Assembly: GCA_903944895.1 (NCBI GenBank)
Contig: CAJATL010000357.1
Location: 1 to 34,098, forward strand
Reading direction: 5' to 3'
Source of the DNA: an uncultured Bacteroidota bacterium
GTDB lineage: Bacteria > Bacteroidota > Bacteroidia > Bacteroidales > 4484-276
Length of the DNA: 34,098 nt
Positions 26,321-34,079 of the stretch are shown here, one piece after another. Positions within the stretch are counted from its first letter, which is position 1, and each line of letters starts with the position of its first letter. A program made the translations under genes and the position numbers. Below the pieces are notes generated by a model that worked only from the letters and a program-made list of their open reading frames with translations, did not search any database and was not told the DNA's origin.

Positions 26321-27244
26321 TTACCCTCCAAAAGGTAAAAACCTCGGAACCTTTTTCTGATGGGCAACATAGTCGGGATATTTGCTTTTGCTGATCTCTT
26401 CACTGAAATTTGAACTGCCCTGAAAAAGCAGAATCAGTAACAAGCTGCCGGTAATGCTCCAGTTAAACCACTGACCGCTTGCAGCAACGCTAAAAAAGTA
26501 AAAACAAACCCAGACAGCCTGCTCGGCAAAGTAATTTGGGTGGCGGCTGTAAGCCCAAAGGCCCTTGTCTAAAAATCCCCTTTTATAGTCGCCGGAAAGC
26601 GCTTCTCCGGCTTTGATTTTTGCCCATTTCTGGCTTTGAAAATTCCAGTGCTGGATGTCGGCCAAGGTTTCATAACCAATAAAAAAGAACATCAGTCCGG
26701 CAACGATAAAGTCGAAAATGCCTAAAGGCACCGCATTGTTTTGGAGGGCAACGATGGTAGGTAAGGTAAATAGCAAAATGAGGACATTTTGATACCCAGA
26801 AATAAACAGCATGTTAAAAAGTGACCATTTCCACCGTGGATTAAACTCGGGTTTTTGGCGCAGCACCTGCCAGCGGTAATCTTCTTCACCAGACCAGAAA
26901 CGCCATTGATAGGCTCCTTTCCGTGCAAAATTTGCAGTCAATCTTACGCCCCAAAGTGTAACCAGAACGCTCATCAGCACGAGCCGCGGCGCGTAATTGC
27001 TGTAATCGGCAACAACCCAGGTGTAGGCTATTGGCAGGATGCTCCAGAGTTTGTCAACCTGGCTATTGTTATTCGAAAGTTCGCCAACAATAAAGCAATA
27101 TCCCGCAACAATGGCGGTAGTGATGACCAGGGTGTTTATGGCCTTCCATGCTTCGGGGCCTGGCGAAGTACCGAAAAAGTAGCTGAAAACCGGAACAGCC
27201 AGCAGAGTAATTCCCAATAAAATTGCAGTGGTTATTATTTTCAT
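26321..27244 (-). CDS. DUF1295-family (steroid 5-alpha-reductase-like) membrane protein
   Basis: Polytopic inner-membrane protein of 307 aa. Family signatures are QVDKLWSILPIAYTW, TLWGVRLTANFARKGAY with GEEDYRW, and the C-terminal GLWAYSRHPNYFAEQAVW block that resembles the NADPH-binding region of steroid 5-alpha-reductase and isoprenylcysteine methyltransferase relatives. The exact reaction is not known for bacterial DUF1295 proteins. It starts 29 nt after the stop of the AlgX-like gene and converges on ilvA with a 22-nt gap, so it is probably the last gene of the MBOAT operon. Whether it works with the acylation system or is just cotranscribed is open. Confidence 0.88.
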   Translation of the reverse strand: MKIITTAILLGITLLAVPVFSYFFGTSPGPEAWKAINTLVITTAIVAGYCFIVGELSNNNSQVDKLWSILPIAYTWVVADYSNYAPRLVLMSVLVTLWGVRLTANFARKGAYQWRFWSGEEDYRWQVLRQKPEFNPRWKWSLFNMLFISGYQNVLILLFTLPTIVALQNNAVPLGIFDFIVAGLMFFFIGYETLADIQHWNFQSQKWAKIKAGEALSGDYKRGFLDKGLWAYSRHPNYFAEQAVWVCFYFFSVAASGQWFNWSITGSLLLILLFQGSSNFSEEISKSKYPDYVAHQKKVPRFLPFGG

Positions 27245-27273
27245 AAATATGGTTTTTGCTGGTTATCGCTTCC

Positions 27274-28587
27274 TTATTTATTATTTTGCTGAATTTGCCA
27301 GGTAGCATCCAGGGTTATCATCGAATCGACACTGATTTTTCTTTTGGCAGCTTTCTTCATTATTTCTTCCATCCATTTTTTATCTGATTTAATATAAAGG
27401 CGGGCTGCATCCAGCTTTTCCCGGAAATCAGCATCAAAAGCATGTACTTGTTTTTCGCTGTAAAACAAATTCCAGGCATTCTCGATAAAGCCCCAGCCCA
27501 GGCCGGGTAAGTTTGCCTCGGTAGCCATGATGATAATCACATCATGTTGCGCAATTTGTGCCCGTAAATCCAACTGACTGGTTTCTAAAGGCGATTTAAA
27601 ACTATCGGGGTAAACTTGCTTGTTATAGTACCAAAAATGATCGTTTGAAAAGGCTTTTGAAATCCCGAAATTGAACATGTCCCAATAATAGCTATCAGAA
27701 ATCATCAGTACCGAGGGTCTGGTTTTGCCTTCATTGGCTTGAATTTGAAGATTTGGATAAGCCATGTCGAAAGTTTTGAGTCTGAATTTGATATTCATCC
27801 CATCGGCGATATCATAATCACTGATTTTTGGTGATGCCAGTTCAATCGTATCCCAATACAAATCCGGCATATCGATATTGCGGGTTTTTTCGATAAAACG
27901 TATCATCGAGTCAGCGGCCAGGCTCATGCCATAATAGCTCCAGTGAATCCCGTATTGCGGGTAAAGCGGGTATTTTGACTTACTTTTTTGTTCGACAAAA
28001 TATTTATTGAAATCGATAAATTTCAAACCCAGATTTTGCGCAAGCTCAACATGTTTCTCGTAATTTGTTACGCCTTTTTCTCTTTTCACTTTATCAGGAA
28101 AATATTCGGGATAAAACGAACCTTTGCCGGCAGCAAAAACCAACATCATGGTTTTGTTGAGTTTTGACAGTGTATCCTGAATAAATTTAAGCCGCTGCAT
28201 CCGGTTACTGATGCTGTCGTCACCAATAAAATCAGTTCCATAATAAGCCTTGATGTAGTTTTCTTCAAATAAATAATTCTTCTTGCCAACAATTACACCG
28301 TTGGCTTTCGCTTTGTTAAACACGCTAAAAGCGATCTGGTTGTTGGCGCGGACAAAGAGGTTTCGAAAACCAAAAGTTTCGTTTAAATAGGTTTCCTGTT
28401 GCTTCTGATATTCGTCCGAAAACCAGTCATTAAAAGTAAAACGTGGCTCCTCGTGCTGCGTAATAGAGCCTTTCAAAGGTGCAAGGTCCATAAAATGGAG
28501 TTTTCCCTGGATAAAAGGAATAATCAGAAAGAGCATGATCATGAAAAACAGACCGCTTTTTATTTTGATATTTAAATTTTTCATCAT
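27274..28587 (-). CDS. AlgX/AlgJ-like SGNH-type protein, partner of the MBOAT O-acyltransferase
   Basis: Protein of 437 aa with one N-terminal membrane anchor or uncleaved signal (about 12-27) and a periplasmic domain. It matches the alginate O-acetylation AlgX/AlgJ group: N-terminal ENRF-like region (DEYQKQQETYLNETFGFRN), GKKNYLFEENYI, and MISDSYYWDMF with the presumed nucleophile Ser299. The histidine motif reads YGIHWSYYG (His215), where characterised AlgX has DTHW, so the acidic partner two residues before the histidine is glycine here. Its role would be acyl transfer to a polymer together with the MBOAT protein. Start ATGs at 28587 and 28584 are both possible; the first overlaps the MBOAT stop (TAATG), implying translational coupling. 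Confidence 0.85.
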   Translation of the reverse strand: MMKNLNIKIKSGLFFMIMLFLIIPFIQGKLHFMDLAPLKGSITQHEEPRFTFNDWFSDEYQKQQETYLNETFGFRNLFVRANNQIAFSVFNKAKANGVIVGKKNYLFEENYIKAYYGTDFIGDDSISNRMQRLKFIQDTLSKLNKTMMLVFAAGKGSFYPEYFPDKVKREKGVTNYEKHVELAQNLGLKFIDFNKYFVEQKSKSKYPLYPQYGIHWSYYGMSLAADSMIRFIEKTRNIDMPDLYWDTIELASPKISDYDIADGMNIKFRLKTFDMAYPNLQIQANEGKTRPSVLMISDSYYWDMFNFGISKAFSNDHFWYYNKQVYPDSFKSPLETSQLDLRAQIAQHDVIIIMATEANLPGLGWGFIENAWNLFYSEKQVHAFDADFREKLDAARLYIKSDKKWMEEIMKKAAKRKISVDSMITLDATWQIQQNNK

Positions 28588-30011
28588 TAAAATCTGAAAT
28601 AAATAAACGGATTAAAGCCAAAAGCAGTGATGGAGCTAAGCGCAAAAACAAAAAGCACCAATGTTGCTGCCGAAACAATCAGATGCCTGCTGTTGGAATA
28701 ATCTCCGAAATAGATGGCGTCCTGTATGATCTGCCCTTTACGGAACCAGGCAAAAAAAGCAAAGAAAACGGCGATAACGAAAAAGGTAATGAACTCCGGA
28801 TCGGGCAGCAACCCGGTTTTAAAATAAAACGAAAACATTCGTGTTAAATAGGTAAGGGCATCTGGTAAATGTTCAATCCTGAAAAATACCCATCCAATCA
28901 CAACCACAAAAAAGGTGATGATGGTACTCGGAAGTTTTCCGATTCTTTTGTAAACATCGTTTAAAAACAACCTTTCGAGCACCAGGAATAAGCCGTGATA
29001 CGCGCCCCAGATCACAAAACTCCAGGATGCGCCGTGCCATAAACCCGAAGCCAGAAACACAAACCAGAGGTTAAAGTACAACCGTCGTTTGGAAGCCACC
29101 CTGTTGCCGCCGAGCGGTATGTACAAATAACTCCGCATCCAGGCGCCCAGCGAGATGTGCCACCGTCGCCAGAATTCGGAAATACTTTGCGAAATGTAAG
29201 GGTTGTTGAAGTTCTCCGGAAATTTGAAGCCAATCATTTTGGCCAGCCCGATGGCCATATCCGAATAGCCTGAGAAGTCGAAATAAATCTGAAAAGTATA
29301 GGCCAGAATCCCAATCCAGGCGGTAAAAGTATCAAGCTGGCCATAATTCATCGCAAAAATGGTGTCAGCCTGCAGGCCCATGTGATTTGCAATAAGCACT
29401 TTTTTTGAAAGCCCGATTACAAAACGGTAAAACCCGGTGAGCCGGTTATCAATCGTATCATTTTGGGTGCGGTCGGTTATCTGATCGGCCAGGTCGTGGT
29501 AACGGATAATGGGGCCGGCAATGAGTTTCGGGAATAAAATGATGTAAAGCTGGTAATCCCAGAAGTTGTGTAATGGCTTGTGAACCCGCCGGTAAACATC
29601 AACAACATAGGTAATTGTTTCGAAAGTGTAAAACGAAATCCCGATAGGTAGCACCAACTTGGTCCAATGAATATTACCATCGCCAAACACCGATAAAACG
29701 GAGTTTACATTTTCGATAAAGAAGTTGGAGTATTTGAAATAAAACAACAGCCCGATATTCACCGAAACAGATAAAGTGAGCATTAACCGCCGCTGCAACT
29801 GGTTTTTGGTTGCCGACATCCATTTTACCAGATGAAAATCGAGAAAAGTAGTACCGAGAATTACGAAGATAAACCTGGGAGCACCCCAACTGTAAAAGAA
29901 AATGCTGAAGAGGAGGATAACGATGTTTTTGTACTTCTTGTCGGCCAGATAATAGGTCAGCAAAAATGCCGGCAAAAAGAACAGAAGAAAAACGATACTG
30001 CTAAAAACCAT
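28587..30011 (-). CDS. AlgI/DltB-type MBOAT membrane O-acyltransferase
   Basis: Polytopic 474-aa enzyme that passes an acyl group from the cytoplasm across the inner membrane for O-acylation of an extracytoplasmic polymer. Signatures are LPIGISFYTFETITYVVDVYR, FPKLIAGPI, YFDFSGYSDMAIGLAKMIG, the EFWRRWHISLGAWMRSYLYI block (His285) and the membrane-embedded catalytic histidine in GLWHGASWSFVIWG (His326). Length is normal. Its stop overlaps the start of the AlgX-like gene by one base, the standard two-gene acylation unit. The polymer acylated here is unknown: no alginate or teichoic acid genes lie nearby. Confidence 0.92.
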   Translation of the reverse strand: MVFSSIVFLLFFLPAFLLTYYLADKKYKNIVILLFSIFFYSWGAPRFIFVILGTTFLDFHLVKWMSATKNQLQRRLMLTLSVSVNIGLLFYFKYSNFFIENVNSVLSVFGDGNIHWTKLVLPIGISFYTFETITYVVDVYRRVHKPLHNFWDYQLYIILFPKLIAGPIIRYHDLADQITDRTQNDTIDNRLTGFYRFVIGLSKKVLIANHMGLQADTIFAMNYGQLDTFTAWIGILAYTFQIYFDFSGYSDMAIGLAKMIGFKFPENFNNPYISQSISEFWRRWHISLGAWMRSYLYIPLGGNRVASKRRLYFNLWFVFLASGLWHGASWSFVIWGAYHGLFLVLERLFLNDVYKRIGKLPSTIITFFVVVIGWVFFRIEHLPDALTYLTRMFSFYFKTGLLPDPEFITFFVIAVFFAFFAWFRKGQIIQDAIYFGDYSNSRHLIVSAATLVLFVFALSSITAFGFNPFIYFRF

Positions 30012-30031
30012 CTTTTTTTATTTAAAGGGTG

Positions 30032-30063
30032 CGAAAGTAGAAATTTATCGGATAGCTTTCAAA
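30032..30063 (-). promoter_or_regulatory. Promoter of the MBOAT/AlgX-like/DUF1295 operon
   Basis: On the minus strand TTTG (30063-30060) is followed after a 20-nt spacer by TACTTTCG (30039-30032), one base off the TAnnTTTG -7 consensus. Spacing fits Bacteroidota promoters, and the implied transcript start lies about 15 nt before the MBOAT ATG at 30011. Confidence 0.55.
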
Positions 30064-30112
30064 AAATCCCCCGAAAACGGATTACCCTGACTAATTCACA
30101 AACTTTAATAGA

Positions 30113-30148
30113 ACGCGGATAACGCGGATTTTACGGATTTACGCGGAT
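30113..30148. repeat. Short direct repeats of ACGCGGAT
   Basis: ACGCGGAT occurs at 30113-30120, 30122-30129 and 30141-30148, with a shortened ACGGAT at 30133-30138. The sequence beyond it contains GAATCCG and GTCGCGATAG, weak echoes in inverse orientation. It sits in the non-coding stretch 30064-30260 between the MBOAT operon and the AT-rich small-gene cluster, and looks like a dispersed Bacteroidota intergenic repeat rather than a CRISPR. Confidence 0.7.
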
Positions 30149-30260
30149 AAGAAAAAGATCTGTACGAATCCGTTGTATCTGTCGCGATAGCCATGGCCAT
30201 ACATTTTCATTTCGTGGCATGTGATTTTTCTTCATTTCCACCCGATACGGATGTTTTCTG

Positions 30261-30470
30261 CTATTCCTTGTTCCCTTCCGGTTCCTTTTTCTCTTTTTTG
30301 TTCTCGAAGAATTTCTTCATTTCTTCTGACGGCTTCTTAAAGGATGTTACTGATATTTGTCCCACTTTGCTGTTGTCGTATGGCATCTCCCTTAATGCTT
30401 TTAAGAATTTCTGTCCTGGTGTAAGCGATTTTAGGTCTTGATCTTCTGGGTTTTCTGGTTCTGTTTTCAT
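30261..30470 (-). CDS. Small charged protein of unknown function, paralogue A
   Basis: 69-aa product, rich in Lys and Glu, not recognised. Blocks shared with the gene at 30935 are MKTEPENP, LTPGQKFLK, LREMPYDNSKVGQ and KKEPEGNK. Between the copies the region around residues 39-56 varies most. No signal peptide or membrane segment; the C-terminal third is a lysine/glutamate helix (MKKFFENKKEKKEPEGNKE). Both copies start directly after the same leader (AATTGAAATT then ATG), and matched length and start on this strand favour it over the overlapping plus-strand frame. It probably belongs to an accessory cluster with the two minus-strand genes upstream. Function unknown. Confidence 0.65.
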   Translation of the reverse strand: MKTEPENPEDQDLKSLTPGQKFLKALREMPYDNSKVGQISVTSFKKPSEEMKKFFENKKEKKEPEGNKE

Positions 30471-30552
30471 AATTTCAATTATTCAGGTTGTAATATTTAT
30501 TTCTTAATCATCGGTAAGCATGGTTTCTATGTAATACCAAACTAAACCTTTG

Positions 30553-30807
30553 TTAATTGAATAAAAAATTGCTTTCTGCTAATTCTACTTCATACTTGTT
30601 CCCTTCCTGTCCCTTATCATTTTTTACTTCATTGTTACGTGATAAGTTTTTGGCTTGTTCGTAACTGAGGGTAGCTCCACCCTCTTCACTACCGACATTC
30701 CAGAGCCTTCTAACGCTTTTTCTAACGCTTCCCCGAACTCCTCTAAAGTTTTGTAATTCTTCCCCAAGGGCTTTGATTTCTTTAATGAATTGCTCATGTG
30801 ATTTCAA
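30553..30807 (-). CDS. Small hypothetical protein between two paralogous small genes
   Basis: 84-aa product beginning MKSHEQFIKEIKALGEELQ, with an amphipathic N-terminal helix, a strongly basic centre (GVRGSVRKSVRRLWNVG) and an acidic C-terminus. Not recognised. A short tail segment, KGQEGNKYE, resembles the EPEGNK end of the flanking 69-aa proteins, hinting at shared ancestry of the 3' part. The start follows an AAATTGAAATC leader close to that of the neighbours. Basic residues suggest nucleic-acid or membrane contact, but nothing specific can be claimed. Confidence 0.5.
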   Translation of the reverse strand: MKSHEQFIKEIKALGEELQNFRGVRGSVRKSVRRLWNVGSEEGGATLSYEQAKNLSRNNEVKNDKGQEGNKYEVELAESNFLFN

Positions 30808-30934
30808 TTTTTATAATTATACCTTAAAAACATATTTTTTCATTTCCATCTCAAATATTTGGTTTGAGCTTTCTCTATTCAATTTCCATCAATGGTGTTT
30901 GTTTTTCATTTTCAATAGTTATAGATATTTACTG

Positions 30935-31144
30935 TTAGTCCTTGTTCCCTTCCGGTTCCTTTTCCTCTTTTTTGTTTGTGAAGAATTTCTTCATGCCTTC
31001 AGATGGTTTGCTGAATGATGTGACGAAAGCCTGACCCACTTTGCTGTTGTCGTATGGCATCTCCCTTAATTCTTTTAAGAATTTCTGTCCTGGTGTAAGG
31101 GGTTTTGGGTCTTGATCTACTGGGTTTTCTGGTTCTGTTTTCAT
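30935..31144 (-). CDS. Small charged protein of unknown function, paralogue B
   Basis: 69-aa partner of the gene at 30261, the same length, with about four fifths identical residues. Differences are concentrated near residues 39-46 (AFVTSFSK here, ISVTSFKK in the other). Nucleotide identity is high through the 5' half and the first bases upstream of the ATG, and falls off outside the genes, so a gene-sized duplication is likely. No export signal. It lies 80 nt downstream of the 664-aa gene and could be its cotranscribed partner. Function unknown. Confidence 0.65.
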   Translation of the reverse strand: MKTEPENPVDQDPKPLTPGQKFLKELREMPYDNSKVGQAFVTSFSKPSEGMKKFFTNKKEEKEPEGNKD

Positions 31145-31223
31145 AATTTCAATTTTTTAGTTGATAATTCTAATGTAGATTCTTTTCAGCCAGATTTATA
31201 CTTAAAACGCAAATACTTTTTTT

Positions 31224-33218
31224 CTAAATAATGTTACCTTGTGTTGGAAATTCTTTTCCAATTTTTAATTTGTTATCATGCGAAATTACTAATTCGCCTT
31301 TGGCTACTTTTTTTTGTATTGCAGCTTCTACTTGAGTGAAGTTGTAATCATAATTCTTCACATAATAATTTATAACATCAATGATGTCCCAATCTATCAT
31401 TTTCTCAAAGAATGAATTTCTAAAATATGAACCACGTAATCGATTGTATCTTGTTTTGTCTGCAGTATAATTTTTTTCTTTTAAGCCAATAAAATTGCTT
31501 TCAAAAAAGCAAAACCGCTTTCTTTCATCAACTTTAATATTTGTCAGTAAACTTCTTGCGTTCGTTTCAGGTCTGAATTTATTGACATAGTCAATAATAT
31601 CTGAAATGTGTTTTGGGCAATCTTCATTAAATAAAAATTCTTCTACAATATCACGAATAGTTCCTCCCTTGATGTTGTCCTTCTCAAATTCCCATTTTCT
31701 AAGTCCATACGCTCCTTTCTGACCAAAATAGACAAACATTTCCTTTTGCCTCCTTAAAACTAAACTCAAATATCCACTTGCGAATTTTAAATCAGAATAA
31801 TTTGTGTCCAACTCAAATGCAATTTGTTCTAAAGTCAATGGTTCATCTGCCTTTTCCAATATTTCATAACAATAATGAAGAATCTTTTTTTTAGGAATGT
31901 TTTCAAATATTATATTACCATAAGGATTTACTTCTACATTGAATTCGGAAAAAATTATTTTCCTACAGGTTGACAGAATTTCATCAAATGATTCTAATGC
32001 CTCTTTTTTAATAAAGTTACTGATGAAATTTTGAAAATTTAATGAGAGTGTTTCGTGCTTTTTATCTTCTCTTTTCAAATAAATATCCTTGATAAAAAAC
32101 TCTAATTCAATAGAATCAAAAAACAAAAGGTCTATTAAATAGTATTTTTGGCTTTTGCTTAAAGAGTTTTTATTTATCCCAATTATTTTAGCAGGATCTA
32201 ATGTAAAATGTGTCTTTTTTAATAAAACTCCAAAAACAAGGGCATAAAATCTTAAATTGAACTTTACTTGTTCTCTTTCATTAATTTTTTCCACCAAAGT
32301 ATTATTAATCAAAATACATTTTTCTGTAAGGTCAATTCCATAACTCATAAGAAATTCAGTGCCAAAATTCGAGATAAACGAAAACCTATTTTCTATAGTT
32401 TCTAATAGTTTTTCTTTAATTTGTCTTATTCTCTCATAGGTGAGACTATGTTTGTTGCCAATTTTAACCATTGTTTCTCCATTCAATTGATCATCAATAA
32501 ACCAGTTCTGGAAAATCTCAATCTCAATTGCTGAAAACAAGGATGAATCTAAAATCAGATTTAAGAGCATAAATAGTTTAATGATGCCATTTTCGTCAAA
32601 TATAGCTTTAAATTGTTCTTCAAAATTGTCAGGAAGTTTTTTGATTGAAGATTTCAGAAACAATAATGCATATTCTTTATTCAATTGATCTTTCTGAGTT
32701 GACAGGGCAATGTCTATTAATTTAATAATTTCAACCTTTAACTGTTCTAATTCTTCTAAAGATTGTTTTCCAATTTTTGGAGATCTTTTAAAGTAAAATG
32801 TATCACTAAGGATTTTTTCAAAAATTTCCAGCATATTAAAATTTCCAGCAATTTGACCGAGGCCGTCATATGCCCTTTTACTCAATTTTGATAAAAGATA
32901 TTCGAAATGTCGGTCTAAAATTTCTATTTGAGGAGAAGTTAGTAAATGTATTTTTTCGAAAATCGTAGCTTTCGTTTTAGTTTCATCAATTGTTAAGCTA
33001 ATAGCATGCGATACGTCTTTATACTTTTTACATATTTTTATTAATTCAATATTTGAATGGCGATCACAACTATTGAGTTTCAAAAAACCCCCATTAATAT
33101 GATAATAATTTAATAATTCACGTAAAGTATTCAAAGAATTGCTTTTACAAACATTTACCGCTCTGTGTGATAAATAATTACTAATATTTTGTTCTATATT
33201 TATTTTATCAAGTGTCAT
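31224..33218 (-). CDS. Multi-HTH protein with RNA polymerase alpha-CTD-like and sigma region-4-like modules
   Basis: 664-aa, very AT-rich gene; cytoplasmic, with no signal or membrane segment. Residues about 12-63 (LSHRAVNVCKSNSLNTLREL) and about 108-163 (LSKRAYDGLG, then KRSPKIGKQSLEEL) resemble the helix-hairpin-helix C-terminal domain of RNA polymerase alpha. Residues about 228-280 read like sigma-70 region 4: IEIEIFQNWF, then ETMVKIGNKHSLTYERIRQIKEKLL. Residues about 450-510 (ILEKADEPLTLEQIAFELD) and 520-595 (TIRDIVEEFLFNEDCPKHISDIIDYV) look like two winged-helix/HARE-HTH-type modules, and a last helix-turn-helix-like piece follows near 620-655. It should bind DNA or the transcription machinery; its biological role is unknown. 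The 193-aa gene lies 63 nt upstream. Confidence 0.72.
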   Translation of the reverse strand: MTLDKINIEQNISNYLSHRAVNVCKSNSLNTLRELLNYYHINGGFLKLNSCDRHSNIELIKICKKYKDVSHAISLTIDETKTKATIFEKIHLLTSPQIEILDRHFEYLLSKLSKRAYDGLGQIAGNFNMLEIFEKILSDTFYFKRSPKIGKQSLEELEQLKVEIIKLIDIALSTQKDQLNKEYALLFLKSSIKKLPDNFEEQFKAIFDENGIIKLFMLLNLILDSSLFSAIEIEIFQNWFIDDQLNGETMVKIGNKHSLTYERIRQIKEKLLETIENRFSFISNFGTEFLMSYGIDLTEKCILINNTLVEKINEREQVKFNLRFYALVFGVLLKKTHFTLDPAKIIGINKNSLSKSQKYYLIDLLFFDSIELEFFIKDIYLKREDKKHETLSLNFQNFISNFIKKEALESFDEILSTCRKIIFSEFNVEVNPYGNIIFENIPKKKILHYCYEILEKADEPLTLEQIAFELDTNYSDLKFASGYLSLVLRRQKEMFVYFGQKGAYGLRKWEFEKDNIKGGTIRDIVEEFLFNEDCPKHISDIIDYVNKFRPETNARSLLTNIKVDERKRFCFFESNFIGLKEKNYTADKTRYNRLRGSYFRNSFFEKMIDWDIIDVINYYVKNYDYNFTQVEAAIQKKVAKGELVISHDNKLKIGKEFPTQGNII

Positions 33219-33281
33219 TTTTCTGGCAATAAAAATTAATTTTTAATTATGAATTAAGTATGTGTTTTAACCTGATTAATA

Positions 33282-33863
33282 TTAGAACAATTCATTATAG
33301 TGTTCAAAATGCTCCATTTTGTACCAATCAAGAAATGTCGTGAAATTACCGTTAAAATCAAATTGTAGCTTTCTGATCAAAAAGTTTTTATTGTACTTTT
33401 CATCACTAAATTGGCCAATTTGAGGCGCTTTTTCAATAATCAAATTTACTTTGTGTTCATTACTTTGATAATACATTAGCTGCCTGTTTTTATTTAATTT
33501 CCAATGATTTGTTGAATTTACTTTTTTTAATTCAAAATGGTCTGGCCTGTCACCAATTAAGCTAAAAACTAAATTCATTAATCCAAGGATGATTTTTTCG
33601 TTAAGTTCATTCAAATCATTAGTGCCGGAAATTTTCTCCCTTAAGTCTGTACAGTGTTTGATAAGGGTGTTTTTATGTTCCTTATCTGAAATTTCAATGG
33701 TGTTTTGTAAACTTAACTCGATAGACTTGATTATTTTTTCAATACAATATTTCCATTCTGTACTTGTCTTGAATCCAGCGTACTGATGGTATTTCGAGTC
33801 TCCATAAAGTGATTTCAAAAGAATTTCAAAAGAATCACTCAAATTAATTTCTTCATTTTTCAT
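33282..33863 (-). CDS. Hypothetical protein upstream of the multi-HTH gene
   Basis: 193-aa product, not recognised. It is acidic and lysine-rich, with predicted helices in the first 100 residues (EWKYCIEKIIKSIELSLQ, KHCTDLREKISGTNDLNELNEKIILGLMNLVFSL) and a mixed C-terminal half containing NRQLMYYQSNEHKVNLIIEK and FNGNFTTFLDWYKMEHFEHY. No signal peptide and no known catalytic motif. AT content matches the 664-aa gene, which follows after 63 nt on the same strand, so the two are probably one transcription unit and may function together. Confidence 0.65.
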   Translation of the reverse strand: MKNEEINLSDSFEILLKSLYGDSKYHQYAGFKTSTEWKYCIEKIIKSIELSLQNTIEISDKEHKNTLIKHCTDLREKISGTNDLNELNEKIILGLMNLVFSLIGDRPDHFELKKVNSTNHWKLNKNRQLMYYQSNEHKVNLIIEKAPQIGQFSDEKYNKNFLIRKLQFDFNGNFTTFLDWYKMEHFEHYNELF

Positions 33864-34015
33864 TTTTTATAATTTGGTTTTCAGATTCTAGAATAATTTT
33901 AATTGTGCTCATAATTTAATGGGGTGTTGAGATCTTGGTTTTTAATGGGCATAACAATAAAACATTTGGTTAATTATTTAATTCTACTTTACTAAAATAG
34001 AAAGGAAAATAATTG

Positions 34016-34046
34016 TTGTATAAATGATTCATTATCAGTATATTTG
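34016..34046 (+). promoter_or_regulatory. Strong-looking Bacteroidota promoter facing the right edge
   Basis: TTG (34016-34018), a 20-nt spacer, then TATATTTG (34039-34046), an exact match to TAnnTTTG. A small dyad GAGT-ATTAAC-ACTC (about 34050-34063) lies at the expected transcript start and could be an operator. The rest of 33864-34079 shows no gene. Confidence 0.6.
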
Positions 34047-34079
34047 CACGAGTATTAACACTCTGGTCAATATTTGATA

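Noticed and set aside
26318-26341. TTTTTACC/GGTAAAAA inverted repeat between ilvA and the DUF1295 gene, considered as a terminator
   Set aside because: Perfect stem, but neither strand has a T-run after the stem, and part of it encodes the end of the DUF1295 protein.
30113-30148. Possible CRISPR array
   Set aside because: Units are only 8 nt, spacing is irregular and too short for spacers, and no cas genes are present.
30193-30441. 82-codon plus-strand frame over the first small gene
   Set aside because: The paralogous region around 30935 does not preserve this frame, whereas the minus-strand 69-aa frame is kept in both copies with the same length and start.
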